Positions 1-11,036 of a stretch of DNA of 64,000 nt are shown here, one piece after another. Each line of letters opens with the position of its first letter. Within the stretch, counting starts at the first letter, position 1. Location of the stretch: assembly GCF_030253575.1 (NCBI RefSeq), contig NC_080569.1, positions 22,814,001-22,878,000 on the forward strand, written 5' to 3'. The stretch is from Rhododendron vialii (lineage: Eukaryota; Streptophyta; Magnoliopsida; Ericales; Ericaceae). Both the position numbers and the translations under genes were made by a program. A model generated the notes under the pieces. The model worked only from the letters and a program-made list of their open reading frames with translations. It was not told the origin of the DNA and did no database searches.

Positions 1-1188
1 CTGTTTTTTTTTTTAAATCTTGCAGTTTTTAGGTTTATAAGAAATAGCTTTTTATTTTTTTAGGGTGAGACTTTTACATGTTCCATGTTGGATAGTATTT
101 TGGTGATTCAAACGTCAATGGTTGCAACGTGGGGGATAACATCGCATTCTTTCTTCTCAGTTCAAGATTGAATTTCATCGCTGGTACAATTTTAGATTTG
201 TCCACTATTATTGTGATATTGGCATTAATTTCCATTCAAGGTTTGTAGTTTGTTCAAAAACTCCACAACACGGTACTGTTCAAAAACTCAATCCAAGTTC
301 ATTTTTTCTACACATGTTATTGAGGGCAAAATCTACAAGATCATGGACGAGTCAAAAAATTTGAGTTTGGCAGAGTATCGTGGATAAGGGTATAGAGTAG
401 AGCTTAACTCATCTGTAAGCACCCCCAATGGGCCCCAAGAATGTATATATTCGTACAACCTCCTTCTTTTCCTCCTGCTTCCATCCTCTTCTCCCATCTC
501 CGCATTACCAACCGGAAATATCATTTCATTCTATACATTTGTAAACTCTGTTTTTTCCCCTATTTTAATCCGTTTCTCTTGAGTTTTGCTTTGTTCAGTC
601 CCAATAAACTAATTTTGGTGACCTTTGCTTTGGTGTTGTATTAGCAACAGATGGTGGGTTAGCAATTGCATGGGTCGATATACAAATTTCCTTTTCTCCG
701 CTTTAGTACACATTGTGTGAATAGTTCAGTTTCTTTTCTTTTTTTATATATATTACAATAGAAAGTGAGTGGATGCACAATATGAATTCATGTAGAAATC
801 CATTCCGATTGTAATACATTCCTATCTTAAATAGTAAATACACTCTAAATTTGTAGGCACGAGTAATTGGTTTGTTCTTTGTGGTGATAAAATTATGTTG
901 GTATGTGCCTTTGGGCACGATCAGTTTGTTCACACATAACTAAGGTCACTCGAATATGTACGTGAGTTAAGTGCTTATTTGCGTGTGTCGATCGTTCGAG
1001 CCGTGCTTTCAGGCACGGGCATGCACTAGTACATCTACGAAATACAATACTTAATGTTTGGTAAGTTGTTGATGTGCACATCTTTCTTTACAAAATCTAT
1101 AAGCTCCAATTGAATTATCTTGATTCACAATTCGAATCAATTCTGGTCCAGAGAAAGGCAAAAGGGGATTACAATTTGACAACTATGC
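1..1188. other. AT-rich intergenic DNA with one Helitron 3' end
   Basis: I see no coding region here; the open frames are short, A/T-rich and lack recognisable motifs. The only structured feature is a Helitron-like 3' terminus on the + strand ending at 1029. It has a perfect 6-bp hairpin (CCGTGC, loop, GCACGG), then CTAG at 1026-1029 followed by T. No matching 5' end was found upstream. Confidence 0.6.
1002..1029 (+). mobile_element. Helitron-like 3' terminus (5' end not found)
   Basis: The sequence shows the stem CCGTGC, a 6-nt loop and GCACGG, then about 7 nt and CTAG, with a T after it. A hairpin close to a CTRR end inserted 5' of a T is the standard Helitron 3' end. The same end, with minor changes, occurs at 53420-53449 (+) and about 40046-40070 (-) in this window, which supports a shared family. 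Confidence 0.55.
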
Positions 1189-1560
1189 TGTTGGAGCATA
1201 AACTTGATTTGGTATTTTGGTCCAAGAAAAATAAAGTCCAAGACAAGTCCAATAAAGAAGCCCAAATAGAAGATATTATTGGAGGACTATAAATATCTTG
1301 TTTCTAAAAGAGTTCTAGAATATCCTTAGAAAATATCTAGATATTTGTTGTAAGTAAAAGATCACATGTGTAAAGCTAGAAAGTACCTGGATATTATCTT
1401 TTAAAGATATCTAGAACTTTCTATTGGGTACTATAAATATGGAGAGGTTCTAGTCATTTTGTACAATGTCTAAAAAAGTTCAAGTTCTAAGCGAAATACA
1501 AGTACTCTTCCCCTTCAAAATCTTGTCCAAATATATACTAGATACCATCCCCTTCCAACA
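1189..1560 (+). mobile_element. Probable solo LTR, copia-like (372 bp)
   Basis: The interval starts TGTTGG and ends CCAACA, the short inverted termini expected of an LTR. It contains a TATA-like motif (TATAAATA, near 1431) about 130 bp before its end, as in the promoter of a short copia LTR. It is rich in TCTAGA-like motifs. No retrotransposon coding sequence adjoins it and I could not find a clean 5-bp target duplication, so the boundaries are an inference. Confidence 0.45.
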
Positions 1561-2370
1561 AAGCATGGTAAAAAAAAAAAAACCCAACCTACTAAAATTT
1601 GATCTTGCATGCGCACGTTTGAGATTGGTTTGAGACACAAGCAAACCAAGCTTTAACATTGTTTTTAAAGCACGTTAATTTTTCAAATCAAGCTTGAAAA
1701 AAATGCAACCTACTCATTTCACTTATGATGGGTGCGAGCAATGACGGACCGACGGGTGGATGAAACCGGGTGACTGTCCCCCAAGTTTTAAAATTTATTT
1801 AGAATCATAGTGGTTTCATCATAGTAGTTCAATTTTTGGACAACATTGAATGATGCCAACTTCACCGTATTTATCTCTGCGTCGCGACAAGAATTTTGAT
1901 TGTGTTTGGACCCTGAACGAACACTGAAAAAAATCAGTTCAGAGCAGTGCGTGCACAAACATGCAGTGTCGGCAACATCACAGGGGCATGAAATTAGAGC
2001 TTTGAACATGTGGATCAAGACAAATGCAGATGGAGCTTTGAACATGTGGGCACCAACTGATGCCATCACATTTGCTGCAATAGCAAATGCCGTTGTCCCC
2101 TTCTTTGTTTTATCTTCTTTTCTTTAGCCTATATAAAAGCCAACCTTGGCTTCATTGTTCAGAGAGATCCAAAAAAAGAAAAAGAAGCCAAAGCTCTCTC
2201 TTTCTGTCCAAAAACAAAACCCCTCCCTCTTTCCTTTCCAAACCAAAAAGCCAAGAGCACCACTCTCTCCTTTACTCCTAAAAACTTCTCTCTTCTTCCA
2301 CAAAAAATCCCATAAACTTTCCAGGAGAAAACCCAAAAAAAAAAGGAGGCTGAGAACATCTCTCCACTCC
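1561..2370 (+). promoter_or_regulatory. Promoter-like stretch and pyrimidine-rich leader with no gene attached
   Basis: A good TATA motif (CTATATAAAAG) lies near 2129. It is followed by about 240 bp of A and CT-rich sequence that looks like a plant 5' leader (runs such as CTCTCTCTTTCTGTCC). The leader is interrupted at 2370 by a solo LTR. On the far side of the LTR (from 7073) the sequence continues A-rich without a recognisable coding exon. This may be the relic promoter of a lost gene, or simply an AT-rich spacer. No start codon with a long frame follows. Confidence 0.3.
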
Positions 2371-3694
2371 TGTGACATCCTGCATTTTCTTTTCTTTTTT
2401 TAAAAAAGAGAAATATTTTAAACACAAGTATTTAATTCTTTCATTTTTCTTTTTCAAACTTCTTTCTAATAAAAAAAGATATTGATTATTATAAACTGCA
2501 TTTGTTTCGAAAATTCTTCTAATCTCGAATAACTTATATATATATTTTTAGTGTGTGTATGTGTGCATGTTATATTTTTGGGCCGGTTAGTTTTACTTGG
2601 GTTGGATTTAACTTTTAAACTCGGGCCATGCTAGTTAGTGAAAGTGTATTTAATTATTGAGGAGAGGGCCCCTTATGCTTTTATAAATATTGAGGGACTA
2701 TGGTTAAGGAGTATTATTTTTTCTTAGAGAGGGCCGTGAGAGAATGAGGAGAACGAGACGGAGGAAGAGAGAAGCGGCAATTGAGAGTTCTTTGAGATCG
2801 AGCAGTAATCGTCGAGTTAACCGTCGGCATTAGGAGGTTCCGTTCAGAAGTTTTGTTCTTCGGTAAGACTTTGATCACTTCTCTTATAAGTATTTTATTT
2901 TATTACCCTTATGGCTCTCCTCCTCATTTATTAGAAAATTAGAGTTTTGTTTGGAGAGAGAGAGGTGCGTGCATGTGGGGTTGTGTGTGTGTGCCGTGTG
3001 TGAAGGTGAGAGGTGATGGTGGTATTTTTAATGTGGTGTTGATCAAGTAATGGAGTTTTGATTGGTAAAGGTCCTGGTAAGTTTGTCACGCCCCGCCCAG
3101 CAAACGGCACCCAATGTGGGCCCGAGTCGACGCGACCACGTGACATTCCACACCAAAAAAAAACCAAACCACACCTCACAACCTGTCAGAATAAACACCC
3201 AGCGGAAGACTTATCACCTTAACATAAAAATGAGTCGACGTATCGACCAACCAACCACGATCTCACACAACTAAACAACAATATAGTTTTACAATACTTT
3301 AAAAATTTTACACTTTAATACATCCACCAACGACTTATTTATAACTTACATAAATCAACTTTTTAGTTTACTACCTACAACCAACTCGTTCATCCACATC
3401 ATCTAATGCTAGCCCAAACACTTCTCAACACGATGACCGGTAGTGGACCCACTCTACGCAACCTGCTACCTGGCAGACCAAAAAGGAAAGCCAGAGTGTG
3501 TGAGATATAGAAATGCTCAACAAAATATAGCAACAACCGAATAAATAACAACCAAAATATAAATTCTCAACATATCTGAGATACTCAAATGTACATAACA
3601 AATATAATCACCACATCCTCCAATTACAACATAACAGTAATATCCAACAGCTAAAAGATAATCTCAACTTGTCAACAGTTTATCGAGAAATTAA

Positions 3695-3870
3695 GAGCAA
3701 CACCGGGCACATAGCCAATAATTTAAGGCATAAAGCCTTTTGGCATTAAGCCAATCACCGGGCACACAGCCAATAGTTTAAGGCATAAAGCCAATCACCG
3801 GGCACACAGCCAATAGTTTAAGGCATAAAGCCTTTTGGCATAAAGCCAATCACCGGGCACTAAGCCAACA
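3695..3870. repeat. Minisatellite with GGCATAAAGCC and CACCGGGCAC units
   Basis: Three to four imperfect units repeat the blocks CACCGGGCACACAGCC, AATAGTTTAAGGCATAAAGCC and TTTTGGCATAAAGCC. Unit length alternates because the last block is missing in one copy. The repeat lies entirely inside the nested LTR, so it is an internal LTR minisatellite. Confidence 0.75.
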
Positions 3871-5400
3871 ATCAAGTTCAATTCAATATAGAACAACATA
3901 TATGAATCAAACACTCACATATCATAAGCTAAACAACAATAGCATGATATACACTCACCATTACAGCAATATCTCATTAAAGATAACCATATCGAAAGCT
4001 TACTACGATTAGCAAGATATACATTCACCACCACAGCAACATTTTATTGGGAAGAACCATATCAGACACACTCACCTTTGCATCGACCGAGCTATACACC
4101 AAACTTACGGTTTCGGCACCTCCTATTTGACCGGCTTGTTACCTAGCCATAAGCTACCATATCAGCATATGAATCCCTTGGAATGTTTAAGTAAATATAT
4201 GATACACCCCATAATACATTCACCATGCTAACAAGTGTCAAATGAGCTTAACAATGCCACCAACACCCCTAAACCATTTAACAATCATTTGATACCAAAT
4301 TATAAAACTAATAAGGTATTAGACAATACCCAACGAATACAAATATGTCCATCTTAAGGCTTAGAAGTGCCCCCAATTCAACGTAAGAGTATAAATATGA
4401 TATAACTCTTAAAATCGATTTGAAATCATGACCATCCTGTTGTATTTCGACCATAACTTCTTATTGATTTAGAACCAGGTCGTTAGACTACCACCATTAA
4501 AAAGTACACCTCTGGTACATGAATTTTGATATAAAATTTGTCCTAAACGGAGTCTGAATGACCAAGATACGCTCAAATGAAGTTACACATCTAAAGCAGA
4601 ATTCACAGTTTTCAGCAGAACAGTCTGCGATCGAAAGCTCATTAAAAATCACATACTCAATATTTTCCAATAATACCAACACCAAAACATCACCAATTGA
4701 TCAATGTTTAAGACTCATGAGAACCCATGTCCACCCAGCATGCTTAAACTTGAGGAATTTCATGACGAACACAAGCCAAAAGCTGTCCAGAATTTCAGAA
4801 GTACCAAAACCTGAACTTTAATTCAAAAACTGCTATAATCTAGAAAGAGCCACGACACAACCCAAACATATTCAGAAAGATATACGAGTCTAGTTTCGGA
4901 ATCAAGAAACGGTGCGTAAAACCGATACCCGAGCAAGAAGTTATGCCCGTTTTTCCAACACGTGTCTGGGCTGTCTGCCCAGACGCGAATCAGACACCAG
5001 TTCGGTTCATGATTTTTATCTTTTTCCACATTGCTCAGAAAATTATGAAATTTTTACAGCATAAACTAAACTCACAGAGGCATCTACAGTAAAATTATCA
5101 GAAAATCACATGATCGGCACATCGATGGGAAAAATTTGTCAAAAACAGGACAGATTAACTACTTTCTCAAAACACAGTTAAGTATAACCATGTGATACAC
5201 GAATTTTCTGAAATAAGACTCAATTCCAACCTTAGAAACCCTCTCCCATGGTTCTAATTCAGAACATATTAGATACAGAATGGAAGACCTAGCATGGAAA
5301 ACATGAATTTCAGTATCTAAGAAGATGGAATTTACCTAATAAGCTTCAATTCAAGGCTAACCCTAATCCCTTTTCTCTTCTCCTTCTTCTTCCTCCGCTG

Positions 5401-5406
<6 letters not shown>

Positions 5407-5434
<28 letters not shown>
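5407..5434. repeat. CT/GA microsatellite
   Basis: An uninterrupted (CT)n run of about 28 bp. It lies in the nested LTR, which puts it in GA form on that LTR's sense strand. Confidence 0.9.
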
Positions 5435-5435
<1 letters not shown>

Positions 5436-7072
5436 ACGTTGAAACAACCCTTCTGATGGGTTTTCTTTTTTCTTTTTTTTCCTTTTGTTTTAAAAGAAAA
5501 CACACACACACACCACCTCAGCTCACACACGGCACACATGCACCACACTTTGGAAGAAAATTGCACTTTAGCCCTTAAGTTATTAAATATAACATTTAAG
5601 CACCTCAAAGATAAATAGATGTTACAAAGTTAGTCTAGTTTTAGGTTTAGGAATTCAATTACTAGTAGTATATATATTCGTTAAGTATTGATTAGTTACA
5701 GCATAGGGGATCATTCAAGAACTTATAATTCTACGTGTTTCTTTTATTTGCAATACAGACTAGTGGATTGTTATCAACGTCGCATTTGGTTGCATCTTTT
5801 CGGATTTAAGGTAAGTGGTTAAGTATGTGATCCCTTCTTTTGAAATTCTCTTGAGCCAATCTATCATTGACAATTCGATATTCGTTGCGATCCGATAATT
5901 GATATTCAGATTCGTACTCTCATAATATTTATTGACGATTGACGTACCCTTTGGCATACAATGTTATTTGATTATTTGTGTGATTGATTAATTCCTCTCA
6001 TTTTTATTGGTGTCGATCCATTGACTTCATGATATTATTGTGACTATGCAACGACACGGAGAATATTCCTGGTGCAGGTGACTCCGGTTCGCCGTTGTTC
6101 TTATGTGTTTGGTCTTATGTGTTTGGGACCATGGATTATGTTTATATTTGAGAAAGTCCAAGGAAAAGACCCGTGAAATATCGTGGTGACTTTGGCCGCT
6201 AGGGAAAAGACTTGTGAAATACCTTGTGACCCTATTCCGGATCGGCTTAAGGAAAAGGTCACAAGCGCCATCCTATGGTGACTTTAAGTACGGTATTGGA
6301 TCTAACGAGCTAAGCCCTGAGAAAATATTTGGCATTTGGTACTTGGTAATTGGAAGATATGATTCCCACTTTGGTTTGGATTTCCGTTTATTGTGGTTCA
6401 TCGTTCAGACATTATTCAGTAGACCTATTATAAAAGGTATGTTATTGTTTTCTGAATTGTTCTTGTGATAAATCGTCAAAGAGTGATTCATCTCATCGAT
6501 ACCTTTTGTGAGCCATTGCTTTGTCGTTTATTATTTAGTTCATTGATATGAATTGTTGAACCATCGACCCTCATTATTTGAAACCATTTCTTGGAAACCA
6601 CAGTATCTTTTGTTTAAAAGTATGCCACGTTGTATTCTTTATCCTAGCATGCTTAACTACTCACTGAGCTCGTCAGCTGACGGATTTATTCCACATTTTT
6701 TTCAGGTTAGTTCATGGGGCATTGTAGTGGACTCTGCGGCGTTGTTGGGACCTTTTGATTGGACCTCTAGGGCATCTGCATTTTTATTTATTTTCTATTG
6801 TCAAACAGCTTTCGCACTTTTATTTATTAGCTTTCGCACTTTTATTTATTGGCAGTTCATTGTGGAATTTAGAGATTGGAATATCAGATATCTTGTCATT
6901 TGCTTAAGAAAAATATTGGCTTCGTGTCACACATTTTTTTTGTAATAAAATATCCAGTTTTTCTTTTATTTGTTTTCAGTTGCTAAAAATATTTTTAATT
7001 AGGCTTCGTGTCCCATGATTGCTTCATGGTACACAGCAGGTCATGTTCCCAGATTTGGGGCGTGACAACTCC

Positions 7073-8279
7073 CTTCAAGAAAATCCAAAAAGAAACATCC
7101 ATACAAATATTTTTTTTTTATCCACATTAATATCACAACGATGTTCTTTTCATTACTTTGTTTTAAGGATGCTATGAAACCTAAAAGTTACCTCAATGAC
7201 TGTTTGTCGGCGATTTTTAAAAGTAGCCACATTCGAGTCCCGGCAAAAGGATTCCACATATCTTAAAACCAAAAATGTCATTCAAAAAAAAAAAAAAAAC
7301 TTTAAACCAGAATTAAGGTTGCATTGATCGGAGAACCACTTTGCACTCTTATTTTTGTGTAAATGAAAAGAAGATCGTCGTGTAGGATTAAATAACCGAG
7401 GTGCTCTTTTCGTGTATATAAGGATGGCGTTGAAACCTAAAAGTACCCAGTGACAGTTTGTCGGTGATAAAGTAGCCACATTCGAGTCTCGGCGATTACA
7501 GGGTTCCCAATGCCTTAAACGCGAAAAGAGGACCGACGGTCATTTAATCAATCAATAGCTCCATTGCACGCATTTTTATATTTTACTTATTCACCAAGGA
7601 TAATTAATTGAAAAGGGCCAACTTTGAAAAATAAAGTACCGAGAGGACGATGTAGGTGCTTAACACCTTCCCCACACGTAACAGTAAATCCCCGAACTCA
7701 TCTCTATTTTCATAAACTCTTGAATGAGAGTCAATTATAAGCCACGTTTGAAAGAAGAATGCTCAAATGAAATTAATTTTAAAAGCAGAGTTAAAGCCAT
7801 TTTCTTTATAAAAAAAATAGCTTTAGCAGGTGACCTAATACACCCGAACTCAATGTTAGGTTGCGACTCCAATTTTGAAATAACAATCCAAGTCACAGCT
7901 ATCAAACTCAAAATTCACAACCGTCGTATTTAAAAGTTATGATTTTGGAAGCGTTGCCTTTTTGCCCTAAAAATTGGGTTAGGCGACCGCCAGTAAAAAT
8001 CATGGCGCGACAAATACGTTAAACATATTTTAGTTTGCCCACCCAACATTTTTAAAAGAAAATTTAAAATCCGCCAGTTCTAAGGTTTTTTTTCCAAAAA
8101 ATTCATAAGTGTCCTCTTAAGATTATATGCATCTATCGAAAATTTGATATCATAATTAATATTTTATCTTCTGAAATATATAATTAATATTATATATGTC
8201 TACATTTTATAATTATATAGGTTCATCGGAAATATCTATAATTATTTTTTTAGTATGTTTTTTCAGAATATGTACCACT
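7073..8279. repeat. Intergenic DNA with two diverged SINE-like copies
   Basis: Two related segments (about 7165-7272 and 7425-7535) share CCTAAAAGT, TGTTTGTCGG(C/T)G and AGTAGCCACATTCGAGTC. The last block resembles the tRNA-type B box (GGTTCGAATCC-like), so a tRNA-derived SINE is possible. The remainder is AT-rich and has no coding region that I can support. Confidence 0.35.
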
Positions 8280-8730
8280 TGTTGGGAGTTAACACGTGAC
8301 TCTCCACAGATCTAGAAACCTTGTTAATAGACTAGAGAAACCTAGGAAGGTTCAAAAGGCGTAAGAGTGTTATAGAGTATTTTGGAGTAGTGGAGAACTC
8401 GCTAAAAATGGAGAATGATCTTAGACTATTCTAGAATGGTCTAAAATATTGGAGAATGTTCTATATCTTTCTAGAATATTCTAGAAGGAAGTTAGAGAAA
8501 ACACTCTAGTATATACTAGACTTGTATGGACAGTTTTGAAATATTGTGAAGATATGAAGAAGAAAATATATTTTCTAGGAGAATTCTAGATGGAGAATGG
8601 TGGCCGTTGGATGAAAATAATCATAGTCATTTATTGAGGAGGTAGATGGCTATAAAAAGAATCAATGTACTCCTTTGTTAGATTGCATTTGTGTAACTAT
8701 TGTACATGTGGTTGTTAGACTAGTAAAACA
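8280..8730 (+). mobile_element. Possible solo LTR (about 451 bp)
   Basis: It begins TGTTGGGAG and ends AAAACA. A TATA-like CTATAAAAAG near 8650 lies about 80 bp before the end, which is a normal copia LTR layout. TCTAGAA-rich text resembles the putative LTR at 1189-1560. The flanking pentamers (CCACT and ATACT) match at only 3 of 5 positions, so the insertion is old or the boundaries are slightly wrong. Confidence 0.4.
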
Positions 8731-8756
8731 ATACTCCTTCCGTTCAAAATTGTGGG

Positions 8757-9172
8757 ACGGAGGGACCGTGCTGCGCAGCGTGTTGTGCGGGGTGAATCGT
8801 CGCCGCTCCGGTCTCGGTTTGATGATCGGAAACATTCACTTTGTAGAGTAGAACAAGTGGACCAAAAATCAGCTTGATCGGATATCTTAAGTGCCTCATT
8901 CGAACATTATTATCATGAAACGAATGGATCCGAAACACTAGATTAAAATCCATTGTTTTTTGGTACACTTAATAATTTCAAGATAATAATGTTCGGATGA
9001 GGCACTTAATGATATCCGAATGAGCTGATTTTTGGTAAACTTGTTCTATTCGACGAGCTCTACGAAGTGAAAGTTTTCGATCATCAAACACAGACCGGAG
9101 CGGCGGCGATTCGCCCCGCACAGCACGCTGCGCAGCACGGGGCTGCGCAGCACGGGGCTGCGCAGCACGGTC
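8757..9172. repeat. Large foldback (inverted-repeat) element, GC-rich ends
   Basis: The left arm (about 8757-8920) and right arm (about 8976-9172) are inverted copies. The shared order is GACCGTGCTGCGCAGC, GCCGCTCCGGTC, TTTGATGATCG, CACTTTGTAGAG, CAGCTTGATCGGATATC and CCTCATTCGAACATTATTATC. The spacer is about 55 bp. The right arm carries extra tandem copies of a CTGCGCAGCACGGGG unit that the left arm lacks. It codes for nothing recognisable and is best read as a MITE or foldback transposon. Confidence 0.75.
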
Positions 9173-9799
9173 CCTTAGTCCCGAATTGTGAGTCCCTCTT
9201 CGGGAATCCAACTATTTTAGAAGGACTCATGATTGCATTGACAGATTTTTTTGTTTCCAATTTTGCCCCTAACTATGCAGTTATTTTTTTTTTAATGATG
9301 GGATTTAAATATTGGCCTTGCAATTTCTGCTAAAAAGTCTCAACTCACAAGGAAAAAGTAGACTTCCTTTCTTCTTCAATATAGGTGCCAATTTGGCCTT
9401 TTGAATGGCAATCAATTGGAGTCAAAAAAAAAGGAGGGTCCCGGGTGTTTCCAAAATTTAAACATGGAGCAAGTCCTGAAAACTCTCGAAATTTCAGTAG
9501 ATTCAAAAACTTGTTTCAAGGAGCACTATAAAAAAGGGAATGCCATACTTTCCTCAATCTTCTCTGTTCCACCTTTTTCTCCCCCTCCAAGAATAACTCT
9601 CTTCTCCAGCTAATCTCTTTCTCTCTCCCCTTATTTTCTCTCTATTTCTTTCTTTGTTCTTTTCACGTCTCTTTTGAATATGGATATTCCTTTGTTCCAT
9701 TCTTCTGCCCATCCTAGATCACAAAAAAAAAAAAAAAAAACTGACCAACCAGCAACGGCAGCAGATTTTTGAGGCACTGTTAAAACAAAGTGAAAGGGG

Positions 9800-11036
9800 A
9801 AGTTAAAAAGGGGTTGCATACCTGTGGTTGCTAGACTCTTCTCTGTAGATGCAAAATTAGTTCGTCGAATTTGGAAATGAGCAATTTTTTGTATGGAAAA
9901 TGGGGTGGCCGTTGATGTGTCTAGAAGATTGCATGGTCGAGTTGGTCGAAAAAGGATCCACTTTAATGTCAACAAAGTATCAAAATTTCCTCTTCGTTGC
10001 AGGACTGGTATCTGTTCATTAGCGAAGGCCATGACAGTCCCGCAAACAACACTCTATAGGCGAATTAAAGAAGGTGATATCCGACCGCACATGAATGCAG
10101 TAAAGCCCTATCTTACTGAAAAAGGTAAAAAAGCTCGACTTCGGTTTTTGTTTTTCGATGTTAGAACCAAGAAGTCTTGCAAGTGAACCTGTTTTCAAGA
10201 ATATGTACAATTATGTGCATATTGATGAAAAATGGTTTTTCTTATCAAGAGAAGTGGAAAGGTATTATCTCCTTCCAGGGGAACGTGAACCGTTACACAC
10301 TTGCAAAAGTAAGTGGTTCATTACGAAAGTCATTGCCGCAGTAGCTCAGCCACGATTCCACGCATTTGGGAATGAAGAGTTGTTTTGGAAAAATTGGAAT
10401 TTTCCCTTTTACATTCAAGGAACCTACGAAAAGAAGTAGTAAAAATCGTATGGCTGGCACTTTGGAGACTAAAGCAATTACATTAATAACAAGGAAATTA
10501 TGCGCTCTTGTTTGAATGATAAAGTGTTGCCGGCCATCCGAGCCAAATGGCCACATTACGACTCAACTGAGACTATATTTATTCAACAAGATAACGCAAA
10601 GCCGCATATCCATCAGTTGGATTCTGAGTTTGTTCAAGTTGCACGTAAAGACGGGTTTGACATCTGTTTGTCTTTCAACCTCCAAATATTCCAAACTTGA
10701 ATGTCTTGGATCTCGGATATTTTAACTCAATTCAATCGTTGCAACATCAAGAAGCGCCTACCACTATTGATCAACTTGTTGCGGCAGTGGAGAAATCCTT
10801 TGAAAATTTATCATCCCAAAGTCTCAATGAAGACTTTTTATCATTGCAAGGATGTGTGATTGAGATAATGAATGTAGATGGGGAAATAATTACAAGCAAC
10901 CACATTTGGGAAAAAAAACAAGTTGATGAGAAGTGGTAATCTTCCTACGCATCTTTCGTATGATTGTGAGGTTGTAGAAAGAGCATTGGCTAATCTCCAA
11001 CAACGAGGTGATCAGTTCTTCTTTCACTTAATTTAA
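9800..11036 (+). pseudogene. Plant mariner transposase pseudogene (DD39D type)
   Basis: In-order pieces of a plant mariner transposase lie in changing frames. A helix-turn-helix region (ARLFSVDAKLVRRIWK near 9836-9877, TTLYRRIKEGDI near 10045-10081) comes first. Then come VHIDEKWFFLS (about 10219; first catalytic Asp), FIQQDNAKPHIH (about 10579; second Asp), NVLDLGYF (about 10702) and a C-terminal GNLPTHLSYDCEVVERAL block. Stops and frameshifts separate the blocks (TGA near 9880, TAG near 10438, a shift near 10680). At the third catalytic site the usual PDLN reads PNLN, so Asp is replaced by Asn. The protein cannot be functional. Confidence 0.8.

Larger units (their letters stand above)
3084..5626 (-). 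mobile_element. Nested solo LTR, opposite orientation (2543 bp)
   Basis: On the - strand it begins TGTAACATC (5626) and ends GGGGCGTGACA (3084), the same termini as the LTR it sits in. It is flanked by a perfect 5-bp direct repeat AAGTT (3079-3083 and 5627-5631). A GA-rich and CA-rich segment at 5400-5545 resembles, in inverse orientation, the outer LTR at 2950-3020, so the two are members of one broad family. It contains a minisatellite (3695-3870) and no coding domain. It inserted after the outer LTR, because it interrupts it. Confidence 0.75.
2371..7067 (+). mobile_element. Outer solo LTR (about 2.1 kb), split by a nested LTR
   Basis: It starts TGTGACATCC at 2371 and ends GGGGCGTGACA at 7067, so it has TG...CA termini. 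It is flanked by a perfect 5-bp direct repeat, ACTCC (2366-2370 and 7068-7072). A TATA-like TTTATAAATA lies near 2680. Removing the nested insertion and its duplicated target (3084-5631) leaves about 2149 bp with no gag or pol, which fits a solo LTR made by LTR-LTR recombination. The family is not certain. TGTGAC...CGTGACA termini with long LTRs are typical of plant Ty3/gypsy-type or non-autonomous derivatives. ORFs inside (for example at 6553-6945) lack known domains and are not annotated. Confidence 0.75.

Noticed and set aside
6553-6945. 130-codon open frame in the outer LTR
   Set aside because: Phe-rich translation without any known motif; it lies in LTR sequence.
3084-7067. A 4-kb DNA transposon with TGTCACGCC/GGCGTGACA inverted ends
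   Set aside because: The target duplications AAGTT and ACTCC show that the two ends belong to two nested LTRs of opposite orientation.
9631-10032. 133-codon - strand frame
   Set aside because: It is a shadow of the mariner transposase pseudogene on the other strand.
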